Below, one piece after another: positions 7,992-17,412 of a DNA stretch of 64,000 nt. The stretch covers positions 620,001-684,000 of the forward strand of contig CAVXHI010000002.1 of assembly GCA_963761655.1 (NCBI GenBank), written 5' to 3'. Positions within the stretch are counted from its first letter, which is position 1. Every line of letters begins with the position of its first letter. The DNA comes from RYN-122 sp963761655. GTDB taxonomy: Bacteria > Actinomycetota > Actinomycetes > Mycobacteriales > SCTD01. Below the pieces are notes generated by a model. That model searched no databases. It had not been told where the DNA came from and saw nothing but the letters and a program-made list of their open reading frames with translations. The position numbers were made by a program, and so were the translations under genes.

Positions 7992-8741
7992 GTGAGCGGC
8001 CACTCCAAGTGGGCGACGACGAAGCACAAGAAGGCCGTCGTCGACGCCAAGCGCGGCAAGCTGTTCGCGAAGATGATCAAGACGATCGAGGTGGCGGCCC
8101 GGGCCGGCGGCGGCGACCTGGCCGGCAACCCCACGCTGGCCGACGCCGTGACGAGCGCCAAGCGCGTGTCCGTCCCCGCCGACAACATCGAGCGGGCGAT
8201 CAAGCGCGGCAGCGGCGAGATGGGCGACGTCGCCGCCTACGAGGCCATCACCTACGAGGCGTACGGCCCCGGCGGGGTCGCCCTCATGGTCGAGTGCCTC
8301 ACCGACAACCGGAACCGCGCCGCCGCCGAGGTGCGCATCGCCATCACCCGCAACGGCGGCAACCCGGCCGACCCCGGCTCGGTCGCGTACCTGTTCGACC
8401 GCAAGGGCCTGGTGCTCGTCACCAAGACCGACGGTCTCACCGAGGACGACGTCCTGCTCGCGGTCATGGACGCCGGCGCCGAGGACGTGAACGACCAGGA
8501 CGAGACCTTCGAGGTCGTCTGCGCCGCGACCGACACCCACGCCGTGCGCCTGGCCTGCACCGACGCCGGCCTGACGGTCGACTCCGCGGACATCGCCTGG
8601 ATGCCGAGCGTCACCGTCCAGCTCGAGGACGAGCCGGCCCGCAAGGTGCTCAAGCTCGTCGACGCGCTCGAGGACCTCGACGACGTCCAGAACGTCTGGG
8701 CGAACTTCGACGTCAGCGACGACGTCCTCGAGTCGGTCTAG
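7992..8741 (+). CDS. YebC/PmpR family transcription/translation regulator
   Basis: A 249-aa protein with the diagnostic N-terminus SGHSKWATTKHKKA-x-D-x-KRGKLF. Later family markers include RVSVPADNIERAIKRG, EAYGPGGVALMVECLTDN and NGGNPADPGSVAYLFDRKG. The family includes DNA-binding regulators and factors that rescue ribosomes stalled on proline stretches; which role applies here is not visible. A GGGGGAG site precedes the GTG. In Streptomyces this gene directly precedes ruvC; here a 4-kb signalling island intervenes. Its stop shares a CTAG palindrome with the stop of the opposing ATPase gene. Confidence 0.95.
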   Translation: MSGHSKWATTKHKKAVVDAKRGKLFAKMIKTIEVAARAGGGDLAGNPTLADAVTSAKRVSVPADNIERAIKRGSGEMGDVAAYEAITYEAYGPGGVALMVECLTDNRNRAAAEVRIAITRNGGNPADPGSVAYLFDRKGLVLVTKTDGLTEDDVLLAVMDAGAEDVNDQDETFEVVCAATDTHAVRLACTDAGLTVDSADIAWMPSVTVQLEDEPARKVLKLVDALEDLDDVQNVWANFDVSDDVLESV

Positions 8742-9136
8742 GCGAGCGGTCGCACGGCCAGCGTGCACCAGACCGCCTTGCCGGGCGGCTCCGGCGGCAC
8801 CGTCTCCTCGATGCCCCACCGGGTGGTCAGCACCTCCAGCAGGCGCAGGCCCCGGCCGGTGCTGAGCTCGTCGCTGAACACGCGGCGGGGGACCGGCCGG
8901 CGCGGCTCCGCGTCGAGCACGCGCAGGCGGAGCACGCGCCCGGCCAGGACGAGGTGCACCTCGCAGTCCGTGCCGGCGTGCAGGACGGCGTTCGTCACGA
9001 GCTCGCTGACCACCAGGGTGGCGCTCTCGACGTCCTCGCGCCCGACGAGCTCGCGCAGGCTGGCCGCGACGAAGCGGCGGGCGTGTCCCGGGGCCTCCAG
9101 GCCGCGCGGGAAGGTCCTGCGGCGCTCCAGGTCCAT
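8738..9136 (-). CDS. RsbW-like serine kinase/anti-sigma ATPase
   Basis: A 132-aa single-domain HATPase (GHKL fold). N-box residues are seen in ATLVVSELVTNAVLHAG; the G1/G2 boxes are represented by LRVLDAEPRRP and STGRGLRLLEVLTTRWG. This is the compact type abundant in actinobacteria, related to anti-sigma factors that phosphorylate STAS antagonists. The ATG at 9136 was chosen over an upstream one because a strong GGGAGGGGGAG site precedes it. No partner sigma factor or antagonist is adjacent. Its stop abuts yebC in a convergent CTAG overlap. Confidence 0.82.
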   Translation of the reverse strand: MDLERRRTFPRGLEAPGHARRFVAASLRELVGREDVESATLVVSELVTNAVLHAGTDCEVHLVLAGRVLRLRVLDAEPRRPVPRRVFSDELSTGRGLRLLEVLTTRWGIEETVPPEPPGKAVWCTLAVRPLA

Positions 9137-9235
9137 GCTCTCCCCCTCCCGGTCCGTGCAGGGCTCCCACCATGCCGTACGCGCGGGGCACCGAGGTCCT
9201 TGCCCTCGCACGTCGGAGCCGGAAGGGTGGGCGGG

Positions 9236-9841
9236 GTGACCCTCCAGGGACCCTCCGGGCGTGACGCGGTCGACCTCGTGGTCGCCCAGGTGGCCGGGAT
9301 CGACGCGTGGCGGCGCGAACAGCGCTCACTCGACCTGCAGGAGGTGGTCGCGCGCTCGCGGGAGATGCGCCTGGACGCTGCCCGCCGCAGGGACGCGCGG
9401 CGGCGGGAGTCCGACGCGGTGCTGCGCCGGGCCCAGGAGCACCTCGAGGCCAGCGTGTACGTCCTGACGGTGTGCAGCCCGCGACGGGCGGTGGTGGCGC
9501 ACCGCAGCGACTGGTGGCGACGCGGGCTGGGCCGGGAGCTCGAGCTGGCCGGCATCGCGGTCGTGGCCAGCGGGTCGGACGGCGCCGACGCCCTGGGTGT
9601 GGCCGTCGTCGAGCAGCCGGACCTGCTGGTGCTCGAGGACCTGCTCCCCACCCTGTCCGGCACGGACGTGGCGCGGCGGGCCCGGACGCTGTTCCCGGAC
9701 ACGCTGGTCGCTCTGCACGCGTCGGACCGGGAGGCCGAGGCGGGCGCCCGCGGCGCCGGGGCCCACCTCGTCTTCCCGCGACAGACGGCTCCCGCCCTCG
9801 TGGCCCAGCAGGTGCTCCGCGTCCTGCCCGCTCTCGGCTGA
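9236..9841 (+). CDS. Degenerate response-regulator receiver protein
   Basis: About 201 aa. Residues ~20-75 form a charged, Arg-rich helix; the C-terminal ~125 residues resemble a receiver domain. At the phosphorylation strand the sequence is PDLLVLEDLLPTLSGTDVARRA, where the acceptor Asp position of P-D-L-x-L-L-D is occupied by Glu. The conserved Lys near the end is not obvious (HLVFPRQTAPALV). It is therefore probably a phosphorylation-independent pseudo-receiver. No output domain is recognisable. It starts at a GTG after a GGAAGG site and sits beside the RsbW-like ATPase and the CheR/CheB pair. Confidence 0.65.
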   Translation: MTLQGPSGRDAVDLVVAQVAGIDAWRREQRSLDLQEVVARSREMRLDAARRRDARRRESDAVLRRAQEHLEASVYVLTVCSPRRAVVAHRSDWWRRGLGRELELAGIAVVASGSDGADALGVAVVEQPDLLVLEDLLPTLSGTDVARRARTLFPDTLVALHASDREAEAGARGAGAHLVFPRQTAPALVAQQVLRVLPALG

Positions 9842-10009
9842 CGCCGGACACGGAGGTCGGCGAGCGTCGCAGCGGACCGCCTCAGCGGCGCCGGCTGCTG
9901 GCGTCGAGCGCCTCCCCGGCCATGGCCCGTGCTGCGTGGACCAGCTCACCCGTCGCGACGGCGCGGACCTGGAGCCGTGGGGCGACGTGGTCCGGTCCGA
10001 CGTCGGCGT

Positions 10010-11886
<1,877 letters not shown>

Positions 11887-11890
<4 letters not shown>

Positions 11891-12933
11891 CCCGCCTCGG
11901 TCGTCACGGTGCCCGTGACCGAGGGGTCGTCGAGGAGGCGGCGCAGGACCTCCACCGAGCTGCGCGCCCCCGCGGCCCGCTGCCGGAAGTGGCTCTGCGA
12001 GTAGGACCGGCCGGTCGACCCGGCACTGCGGGCCAGCCGCTCGGCGAGGTCGGCCCGCTCCTCGAGGGCGCGCACCGCCGTGTAGAGGGCCTCCTCGACG
12101 GTCTCGGCCTGGCTCTCGAGCAGCGACTGCGCGCTGTAGGCGTGGCCGGTGCGGCAGCGGAAGCGCGGGGTCGTGCCGTCCTCGACCTCGCGGAGCACGC
12201 CGCCGCAGTCGGGGCAGCTGAACGAGGAGGGCACACCGACGAGGCCGCCGTCGGGCAGGTGCGGGTCCAGCCCGAGCGCGGCCCGGAGCTCGGCCTCGTC
12301 GTGCAGGCGGCGGTGCGCCTCCCCGTGGGGGGCGGGGTCCGGCTCGGTCCGGAGGGCGTCGACGACGGCGGTCACCAGGTCCGACAGGGGGAGGGCACGC
12401 GCGGACGGGACCGCCGCCAGCGCCGCCGCCGGCATCCCCGGGAACTCGGCGTCGTCGGGGTCCTGCACGAGCGCCGTCCCGCCGCGGTCGACGACCGCCC
12501 GCAGGCCCGCTGCCCCGTCGTCCAGCATCCCGGTGAGCACGACGGCCACGACGCCCGGGCCGTGCGACAGCGCAGCGGACCGGAACAGCACGTCGACGGA
12601 CGGGCGGTGGTGGTTCTCCCGCGCGCCTCGGCCCAGCCTGACCTCGCCGTCGACCACCGCGAGGTGGACGTCGGGCTGGGCGACCACGATCCGGCCGGCC
12701 CTGAGCGGCACGCCGTCCTCGGCGCCCACGACCGGCAGGGTCGACCGCCGGGCCAGGATGCCGGCCAGCAGGCCGGGAGACCCGCTGCCCAGGTGCAGCG
12801 TGATCAGCACGGGCACCTCGAGGTCGGCGGGGAGCGCCGCGACGACCCGCTGCAGGGCGTCGACACCGCCGGCGGACGCGCCGATGACGAGCAGACGCCC
12901 GTGCTGCGACCTGCTGTCCGTACCGCTCGTCAT
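11887..12933 (-). CDS. CheB-type methylesterase with C-terminal zinc ribbon
   Basis: About 348 aa without a receiver domain. The methylesterase core shows the catalytic Ser in VIGASAGGVDALQ, a His in ITLHLGSGSPG, and Asp in LTGMLDDGAAGL. A C-terminal segment holds CPDCGG and FRCRTGHAYS, a zinc-ribbon-like Cys/His set common in actinobacterial CheB relatives. The ATG at 12933 is preferred because GAGAGGAA precedes it; 12960 is an alternative. It is followed by the CheR-PAS gene with ATGA overlap, so the pair is co-translated. The module probably senses a cytoplasmic signal through PAS domains; target proteins are unknown. Confidence 0.88.
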
Positions 12934-13006
12934 CTGTTCCTCTCGGTGGCCCGGCACCATGCCACCACACCCGGGCGCGCCTACCCGCTCACGCGGGAGC
13001 CGCACC

Positions 13007-13012
13007 TAGGTT
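13007..13012 (+). promoter_or_regulatory. -10 box TAGGTT for ruvC
   Basis: TAGGTT lies 30 nt upstream of the ruvC GTG, with GAGGAGGG at 13031-13038 as ribosome binding site. Confidence 0.5.
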
Positions 13013-13042
13013 CGGCCGGGACGTCGGGACGAGGAGGGCACG

Positions 13043-13576
13043 GTGCGGGTGCTGGGGGTCGACCCGGGCCTGACCCGGTGCGGGCTCGGCGTCGTCGAGG
13101 GCGCCCCCGGCCGGCCGCCGGTGCTGGTCGCCGTCGGGGTGGCCCGGACGCCCGCCGCCGACGACCTCGGTCTGCGCCTGGTCGCGCTGGAGGAGCAGGT
13201 CGAGGCGTGGCTGGACCTGCACCGCCCGGACGCCGTCGCCGTCGAGCGGGTGTTCGCCCAGGCCAACGTCCGCACCGTCATGGGGACCGCGCAGGCGGGC
13301 GCCGTCGCGATCGTCTGCGCCGCCCGGCGCGGCCTCCCGGTCGCCCTGCACACGCCGTCGGAGGTCAAGGCCGCGGTGACCGGGTCGGGCCGGGCCGACA
13401 AGGCGCAGGTCGGAGCGATGGTGGCCCGGCTGCTGCGCCTCGACGGACCGCCGAAGCCGGCCGACGCCGCCGACGCCCTCGCCCTGGCGATCTGCCACCT
13501 GTGGCGGGCCCCGGCCCAGGCCCGGCTGGCCGAGGCGGCGGCGCGCCTGACCGCCGCGCGGCGCCCCGCCTCCTAG
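13043..13576 (+). CDS. ruvC: Crossover junction endodeoxyribonuclease RuvC
   Basis: Holliday-junction resolvase of 177 aa. The RNase H fold begins RVLGVDPGLTRCGLGVVEG with the first catalytic Asp. A further acidic residue is in AVERVFAQANVRTVMGTAQA, and the C-terminal acidic cluster is PKPADAADALALAICHL. It works with RuvAB to resolve recombination intermediates. A GAGGAGGG site precedes the GTG. The stop TAG forms part of the -10 box for ruvA. Confidence 0.96.
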   Translation: MRVLGVDPGLTRCGLGVVEGAPGRPPVLVAVGVARTPAADDLGLRLVALEEQVEAWLDLHRPDAVAVERVFAQANVRTVMGTAQAGAVAIVCAARRGLPVALHTPSEVKAAVTGSGRADKAQVGAMVARLLRLDGPPKPADAADALALAICHLWRAPAQARLAEAAARLTAARRPAS

Positions 13577-13579
13577 GCT
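13574..13579 (+). promoter_or_regulatory. -10 box TAGGCT upstream of ruvA
   Basis: TAGGCT begins at the ruvC stop codon. Transcription would start around 13587, exactly at an ATG that opens a five-codon reading frame ending in ruvA's start codon. Confidence 0.5.
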
Positions 13580-13586
13580 CGAACAC

Positions 13587-13604
13587 ATGAGCGACGAGCT
13601 GTGA
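13587..13604 (+). CDS. Five-codon leaderless minigene coupled to ruvA
   Basis: The reading frame ATG AGC GAC GAG CTG TGA (Met-Ser-Asp-Glu-Leu) starts 8 nt after the -10 box, where a leaderless transcript would begin. Its stop overlaps the ruvA GTG as GTGA, the same overlap used between true operon genes here. No Shine-Dalgarno sequence is evident for ruvA itself, so ribosomes may load on the minigene and reinitiate. Expression is not shown by sequence alone. Confidence 0.4.
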   Translation: MSDEL

Positions 13605-14197
13605 TCGCCAGCCTCACCGGGACGGTCAGCGGCCTGCTGCCCGACGGCGTCGTGCTCGAGGTCGGCGGGGTCGGTCTGGCCGTGCAGACCACCCCCGGCA
13701 CGCGGCTGCGCCTGCGGGTCGGCGACGACGCCCGGCTCGCCACCACCCTGGTCGTCCGCGAGGACAGCCTCACCCTCTACGGCTTCGCCGACGACGACGA
13801 GCGCACGCTGTTCGAGCTGCTGCAGACCTCCTCCGGGGTCGGGCCGCGGCTGGCCCAGGCCGTGCTGGCGCACCACACGCCCGACACCGTGCGGCGCGCC
13901 CTGCTCGAGGAGGACCTCGCGGTCCTCGTCCAGGTGCCCGGCATCGGCAAGAAGGGCGCGCAGCGGATGGTCCTGGAGCTCAAGGACAAGGTCGGGCCCG
14001 TCGGCGTCCCGGGTGCGCCCTCCCGCAGCCTGCCCACCTGGCGCGACACCCTGACCGGGGCGCTCGTCGGGCTCGGCTGGACCGCCCCTCAGGCCGACGA
14101 CGTCGTCGGGCGGCTGGGGGAGGACCACCCGGAGGCCACCGACGCCGACGTCCCCGCCCTGCTCAAGCAGGCCCTCGCGCTGCTGGGCCGGTCGTGA
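13601..14197 (+). CDS. ruvA: Holliday junction branch migration protein RuvA
   Basis: A 198-aa junction-binding protein that tetramerises and loads RuvB. The N-terminal OB fold starts IASLTGTVSGLLPDGVVLEVGG. Two helix-hairpin-helix motifs follow, SSGVGPRLAQAVLAHH and VPGIGKKGAQRMVLELKDK. A C-terminal domain III ends in LKQALALLGR. The GTG start overlaps the stop of a five-codon minigene; the next gene, ruvB, overlaps the ruvA stop by GTGA. Confidence 0.96.
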   Translation: MIASLTGTVSGLLPDGVVLEVGGVGLAVQTTPGTRLRLRVGDDARLATTLVVREDSLTLYGFADDDERTLFELLQTSSGVGPRLAQAVLAHHTPDTVRRALLEEDLAVLVQVPGIGKKGAQRMVLELKDKVGPVGVPGAPSRSLPTWRDTLTGALVGLGWTAPQADDVVGRLGEDHPEATDADVPALLKQALALLGRS

Positions 14198-15237
14198 GCG
14201 GGGAGCTGGTCGCCGCTGCCGCCCCCGAGGACGAGCGGGTCGAGGCCGCCCTGCGCCCGCGCACCCTCGACGACTTCGTCGGGCAGGAGGGCGTGCGCGA
14301 GCAGCTGTCGATCCTGCTCGAGAGCGCCAAGCGCCGCGGCACGCCCCCCGAGCACGTCCTGCTGTCCGGGGCGCCGGGCCTCGGCAAGACCTCGCTGGCC
14401 ATGATCATCGCGAACGAGCTCGGCGTCGGCCTGCGGCTCACCAGCGGCCCCGCGATGGAGCGTGCCGGCGACCTCGCCGCCCTGGTCAGCAGCCTGGTCG
14501 AGGGCGACGTGCTGTTCATCGACGAGGTGCACCGGATCGCCCGGCCGGCCGAGGAGCTGCTCTACACCGCGATGGAGGACTTCCGGGTCGACGTCGTCGT
14601 CGGGAAGGGCCCCGGCTCGACCGCCATCCCGCTCGACGTCGCGCCGTTCACCCTCGTCGGCGCGACCACCCGCTCCGGCCTGCTCACCGGCCCGCTGCGG
14701 GACCGGTTCGGGTTCACGGCGCACATGGAGCCCTACACGCCGGCCGAGCTCGAGCGGGTGCTCGACCGGTCCGCCGGCCTGCTCGGGGTCGCCCTGCAGC
14801 CCGCCGCCGGGGCGGAGATCGCCGGCCGCTCCCGCGGCACGCCCCGCATCGCGAACCGCCTGCTGCGCCGGGTCCGCGACTACGCCGAGGTCCGCACCGG
14901 CGGGACGGTCGACCTGCAGGTCGCCCGCGACGCGCTGGCCGTCTACGACGTCGACGAGCTCGGTCTGGACCGGCTCGACCGCGCGGTGCTCGAGGCCCTC
15001 GTGCACCGGTTCGGCGGCGGCCCGGTCGGGCTGTCGACCCTCGCGGTCGCCGTCAGCGAGGAGGCCGAGACGGTCGAGGAGGTCGCGGAGCCCTTCCTCG
15101 TCCGCAGCGGCCTGGTCCTGCGCACCCCCCGCGGGCGGGTCGCCACGCCCGCGGCCTGGCGCCACCTCGGCCTGCGGCCGCCGGGACCGGTCGGTGCGCC
15201 CGTGCTGCCGCTCGACCTGCCCGGCGAGGCCCGCTAG
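14194..15237 (+). CDS. ruvB: Holliday junction branch migration ATPase RuvB
   Basis: AAA+ motor of 347 aa that drives branch migration with RuvA. Signatures: LRPRTLDDFVGQEGVREQL, Walker A SGAPGLGKTSLA, Walker B VLFIDEVHRI, sensor 1 LVGATTRSGLLTGPLRDRFG, and the arginine-finger region RGTPRIANRLLRRVRDYAEV. A winged-helix DNA-binding domain occupies the C-terminus. It is co-translated with ruvA. In relatives yajC follows; here a 335-bp non-coding stretch leads directly to secD. Confidence 0.97.
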   Translation: MSGELVAAAAPEDERVEAALRPRTLDDFVGQEGVREQLSILLESAKRRGTPPEHVLLSGAPGLGKTSLAMIIANELGVGLRLTSGPAMERAGDLAALVSSLVEGDVLFIDEVHRIARPAEELLYTAMEDFRVDVVVGKGPGSTAIPLDVAPFTLVGATTRSGLLTGPLRDRFGFTAHMEPYTPAELERVLDRSAGLLGVALQPAAGAEIAGRSRGTPRIANRLLRRVRDYAEVRTGGTVDLQVARDALAVYDVDELGLDRLDRAVLEALVHRFGGGPVGLSTLAVAVSEEAETVEEVAEPFLVRSGLVLRTPRGRVATPAAWRHLGLRPPGPVGAPVLPLDLPGEAR

Positions 15238-15283
15238 CCCGTCCGGTGCGTGGCGGACGCCCGATCAGCGGCCGTCCGGCCGA

Positions 15284-15289
15284 TACAGT
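15284..15289 (+). promoter_or_regulatory. -10 box TACAGT and long secD leader
   Basis: TACAGT would start a transcript near 15296, leaving a leader of about 275 nt before secD. The 335-bp gap 15238-15572 has no convincing gene and no yajC; it holds this box, a 15-bp tandem repeat, and a GGAGACAGGAG ribosome binding site just before secD. Confidence 0.4.
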
Positions 15290-15409
15290 GGCGCCGTCGC
15301 GCGGTCCTGCCGTGCTGTCCGGACGCGCCCGAGGGTGCCCGGGCACGCGCAGCCGCCACCGCTCGTCGGACCTGCGAGGCCGGTACCTCCGGCACCGTGC
15401 ACCTGCACT

Positions 15410-15498
15410 CTGCACCTGCACGACCGCACCTGCACGACCTGCACCTGCACGACCTGCACCTGCACGACCTGCACCCGCACGACCTGCCGCCGCACGAC
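15410..15498 (+). repeat. 15-bp tandem repeat upstream of secD
   Basis: Six head-to-tail copies of CTGCACCTGCACGAC: exact at 15410, 15439 and 15454; a 14-nt variant at 15425; and degenerate at 15469 and 15484. It lies within the predicted secD leader. A 15-nt unit would be in frame if translated, but the frames give low-complexity peptides with no coding signature. No function is known. Confidence 0.8.
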
Positions 15499-15572
15499 CG
15501 CACCAGACCGAGCACCAGACGCGCCGCGCCGCCGCCCCCGGCAGCCCGGCCGGAGACAGGAGACCCCGCCTC

Positions 15573-17411
15573 GTGGCACGTCCCGGCCCCACCTCACGGT
15601 CCCGAGGGCAGCTGCACGTCGGCCGCTACTTCGGCGCGCTCGCGGCGCTGCTGGCGGCGCTCTACGCGATCGTGTTCCTGGCGGGGAGCGGCGGCCCGCT
15701 GACCCCGCGCCTCGGGCTCGACCTGCAGGGCGGGGCGAGCGTCGTCCTGACGCCGCGCAGCGAGAACGGCCGGGCCGTCCGGCCGGACCAGCTGCAGACC
15801 GCCGTCGAGATCATCCAGCAGCGCGTCAACGGCCTCGGTGTCGCCGAGGCCGAGGTCGTCACGCAGGGCAACAACATCGTCGTGTCTGTGCCGGGCGGCA
15901 CCCGCGACTCGCTGAAGTCGCTCTCGCAGACCGCGCAGCTGCGCTTCCGTGAGGTGCTCGACACCCAGGCCGGCGACCCGAACGCGCCGGTCCCGAGCGC
16001 CGCGCCCTCGCCGGCCGCGGTCGCCCCGCCGGCCGGAGCGACGCCCGCGCCGGCCACCAGCGCTGCGCCGGCGGCCCCGGCTGCCAGCGCCGTCCCGAGC
16101 GCAGCGGCCAGCCCGCGCGGACGGGTCCTGCCCGGTGCCCTGGTGACACAGCCCAGGACCCAGGCGAAGCCCCCGCTGACCCCCGCGCAGAAGGCGCTCC
16201 TCGCCACCCAGGCGAAGATGCGCGCGGCCGCGAAGGCCGCAGCCGGCGCGCCCGCCCCGACGGCCGCCCCGAGCGCGGTCGCGCCCACGGCCGCCCCGTC
16301 GGCCGGCGCCTCCCCGGCTGCCTCCGCAGGGGTGCGCAGCGGTGACGCCTACACGCCCGCCTCCTTCGCCGCCCTGGACTGCAGCGACCCGGACGCCCGC
16401 AGCGGCGGCTCCACCGACACGCCCGAGCAGCAGATCGTCTCCTGCAGCAAGGACGGCGGCCTCAAGTACCGCCTCGACGTCGCCAAGGTCGTCGGCACCG
16501 ACGTCTCCGGCGCATCGGCGTCCCTCGACCAGCAGACCGGGTCGCAGTGGCAGATCATCGTGAAGTTCAACGGCAAGGGCCAGGACAAGTTCACGGACCT
16601 GACCGCGGCGACCGTCGGCAAGAACGTCGCCATCGTGCTCGACGGCCTGGTGCTCTCGGCGCCGACGATCAACCAGCGGATCGACTCCGACGCGCAGATC
16701 ACCGGGGACTTCCGGCAGAAGGAGGCGAACGACCTCGCGAACACGCTGAAGTACGGCGCGCTCCCGCTGTCGTTCGAGAACAGCCAGGTGGAGGTCGTCT
16801 CCGCGACGCTCGGCACCGACCAGCTCCACGCCGGTCTGCTCGCCGGCGGGCTCGGCCTGCTGGCCGTCGTCGTCTACTCGATCCTCTACTACCGCATCCT
16901 CGGCATCGTGACCGTGCTCGGCCTGGCGCTGTCCGGTGCGCTGCTCTACGCCGCCATCGCGATCCTCGGCAAGCAGATCGGCTTCGCCCTCTCGCTCGCC
17001 GGCATCGCCGGGTTCATCGTCTCGGTCGGCATCACCGCCGACTCGTTCGTCGTCTACTTCGAGCGCCTCAAGGACGAGATCCGCGAGGGGCGTACGCCGC
17101 GGTCCGCCGCCGACCGCGCCTGGGTGCGGGCCCGCCGCACCATCCTGTCCGCCGACACGGTGTCGTTCCTCGCCGCCGTGATCCTGTACTTCCTGTCGGT
17201 CGGCTCGGTCCGCGGCTTCGCCTTCACCCTGGGGCTGTCGACCGTCATCGACGTCGCCGTCGTCTTCCTGTTCACCCGGCCCCTGGTGTCGTGGCTGTCC
17301 CGGTTCCCGTGGTTCACCAACCCCACGGTCTCCGGCATGGCCGTCGGCGCGAACGCCACGGCGCCCGCGACCCCGCGGGTCCGCCGACCCGCCATCCAGA
17401 CGGAGGCCTGA
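15573..17411 (+). CDS. secD: Protein translocase subunit SecD
   Basis: A 612-aa membrane protein that, with SecF, uses proton motive force to help Sec-exported proteins leave the channel. The first helix is followed by PRLGLDLQGGASVVL, a SecD hallmark. The C-terminal half has five helices with the RND-type IAGFIVSVGITADSFVVYFERLKDE motif. An Ala/Pro-rich low-complexity insert of ~115 residues occupies residues ~139-253 in the periplasmic P1 region. The GTG at 15573 follows GGAGACAGGAG. secF begins 1 nt after the secD stop. yajC is missing upstream. Confidence 0.96.
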   Translation: MARPGPTSRSRGQLHVGRYFGALAALLAALYAIVFLAGSGGPLTPRLGLDLQGGASVVLTPRSENGRAVRPDQLQTAVEIIQQRVNGLGVAEAEVVTQGNNIVVSVPGGTRDSLKSLSQTAQLRFREVLDTQAGDPNAPVPSAAPSPAAVAPPAGATPAPATSAAPAAPAASAVPSAAASPRGRVLPGALVTQPRTQAKPPLTPAQKALLATQAKMRAAAKAAAGAPAPTAAPSAVAPTAAPSAGASPAASAGVRSGDAYTPASFAALDCSDPDARSGGSTDTPEQQIVSCSKDGGLKYRLDVAKVVGTDVSGASASLDQQTGSQWQIIVKFNGKGQDKFTDLTAATVGKNVAIVLDGLVLSAPTINQRIDSDAQITGDFRQKEANDLANTLKYGALPLSFENSQVEVVSATLGTDQLHAGLLAGGLGLLAVVVYSILYYRILGIVTVLGLALSGALLYAAIAILGKQIGFALSLAGIAGFIVSVGITADSFVVYFERLKDEIREGRTPRSAADRAWVRARRTILSADTVSFLAAVILYFLSVGSVRGFAFTLGLSTVIDVAVVFLFTRPLVSWLSRFPWFTNPTVSGMAVGANATAPATPRVRRPAIQTEA

Positions 17412-17412
17412 C

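Noticed and set aside
8738..8741. CTAG palindrome as a possible regulatory site
   Set aside because: It is simply two convergent stop codons sharing bases.
9842..10009. Minus-strand open frame reading ...VRAVATGELVHAARAMAGEAL... downstream of the CheR-PAS stop
   Set aside because: It looks codon-biased but has no start codon except an ATG leaving about ten codons, and no family match; possibly a decayed gene end.
15410..15498. Possible CRISPR-like array
   Set aside because: The 15-bp units are directly adjacent with no spacers.
15250..15702. Frame encoding a His/Leu/Asp repeat peptide (HLHDLHLHDLH type) upstream of secD
   Set aside because: It overlaps secD out of frame, has no ribosome binding site, and its composition follows from the 15-bp DNA repeat.
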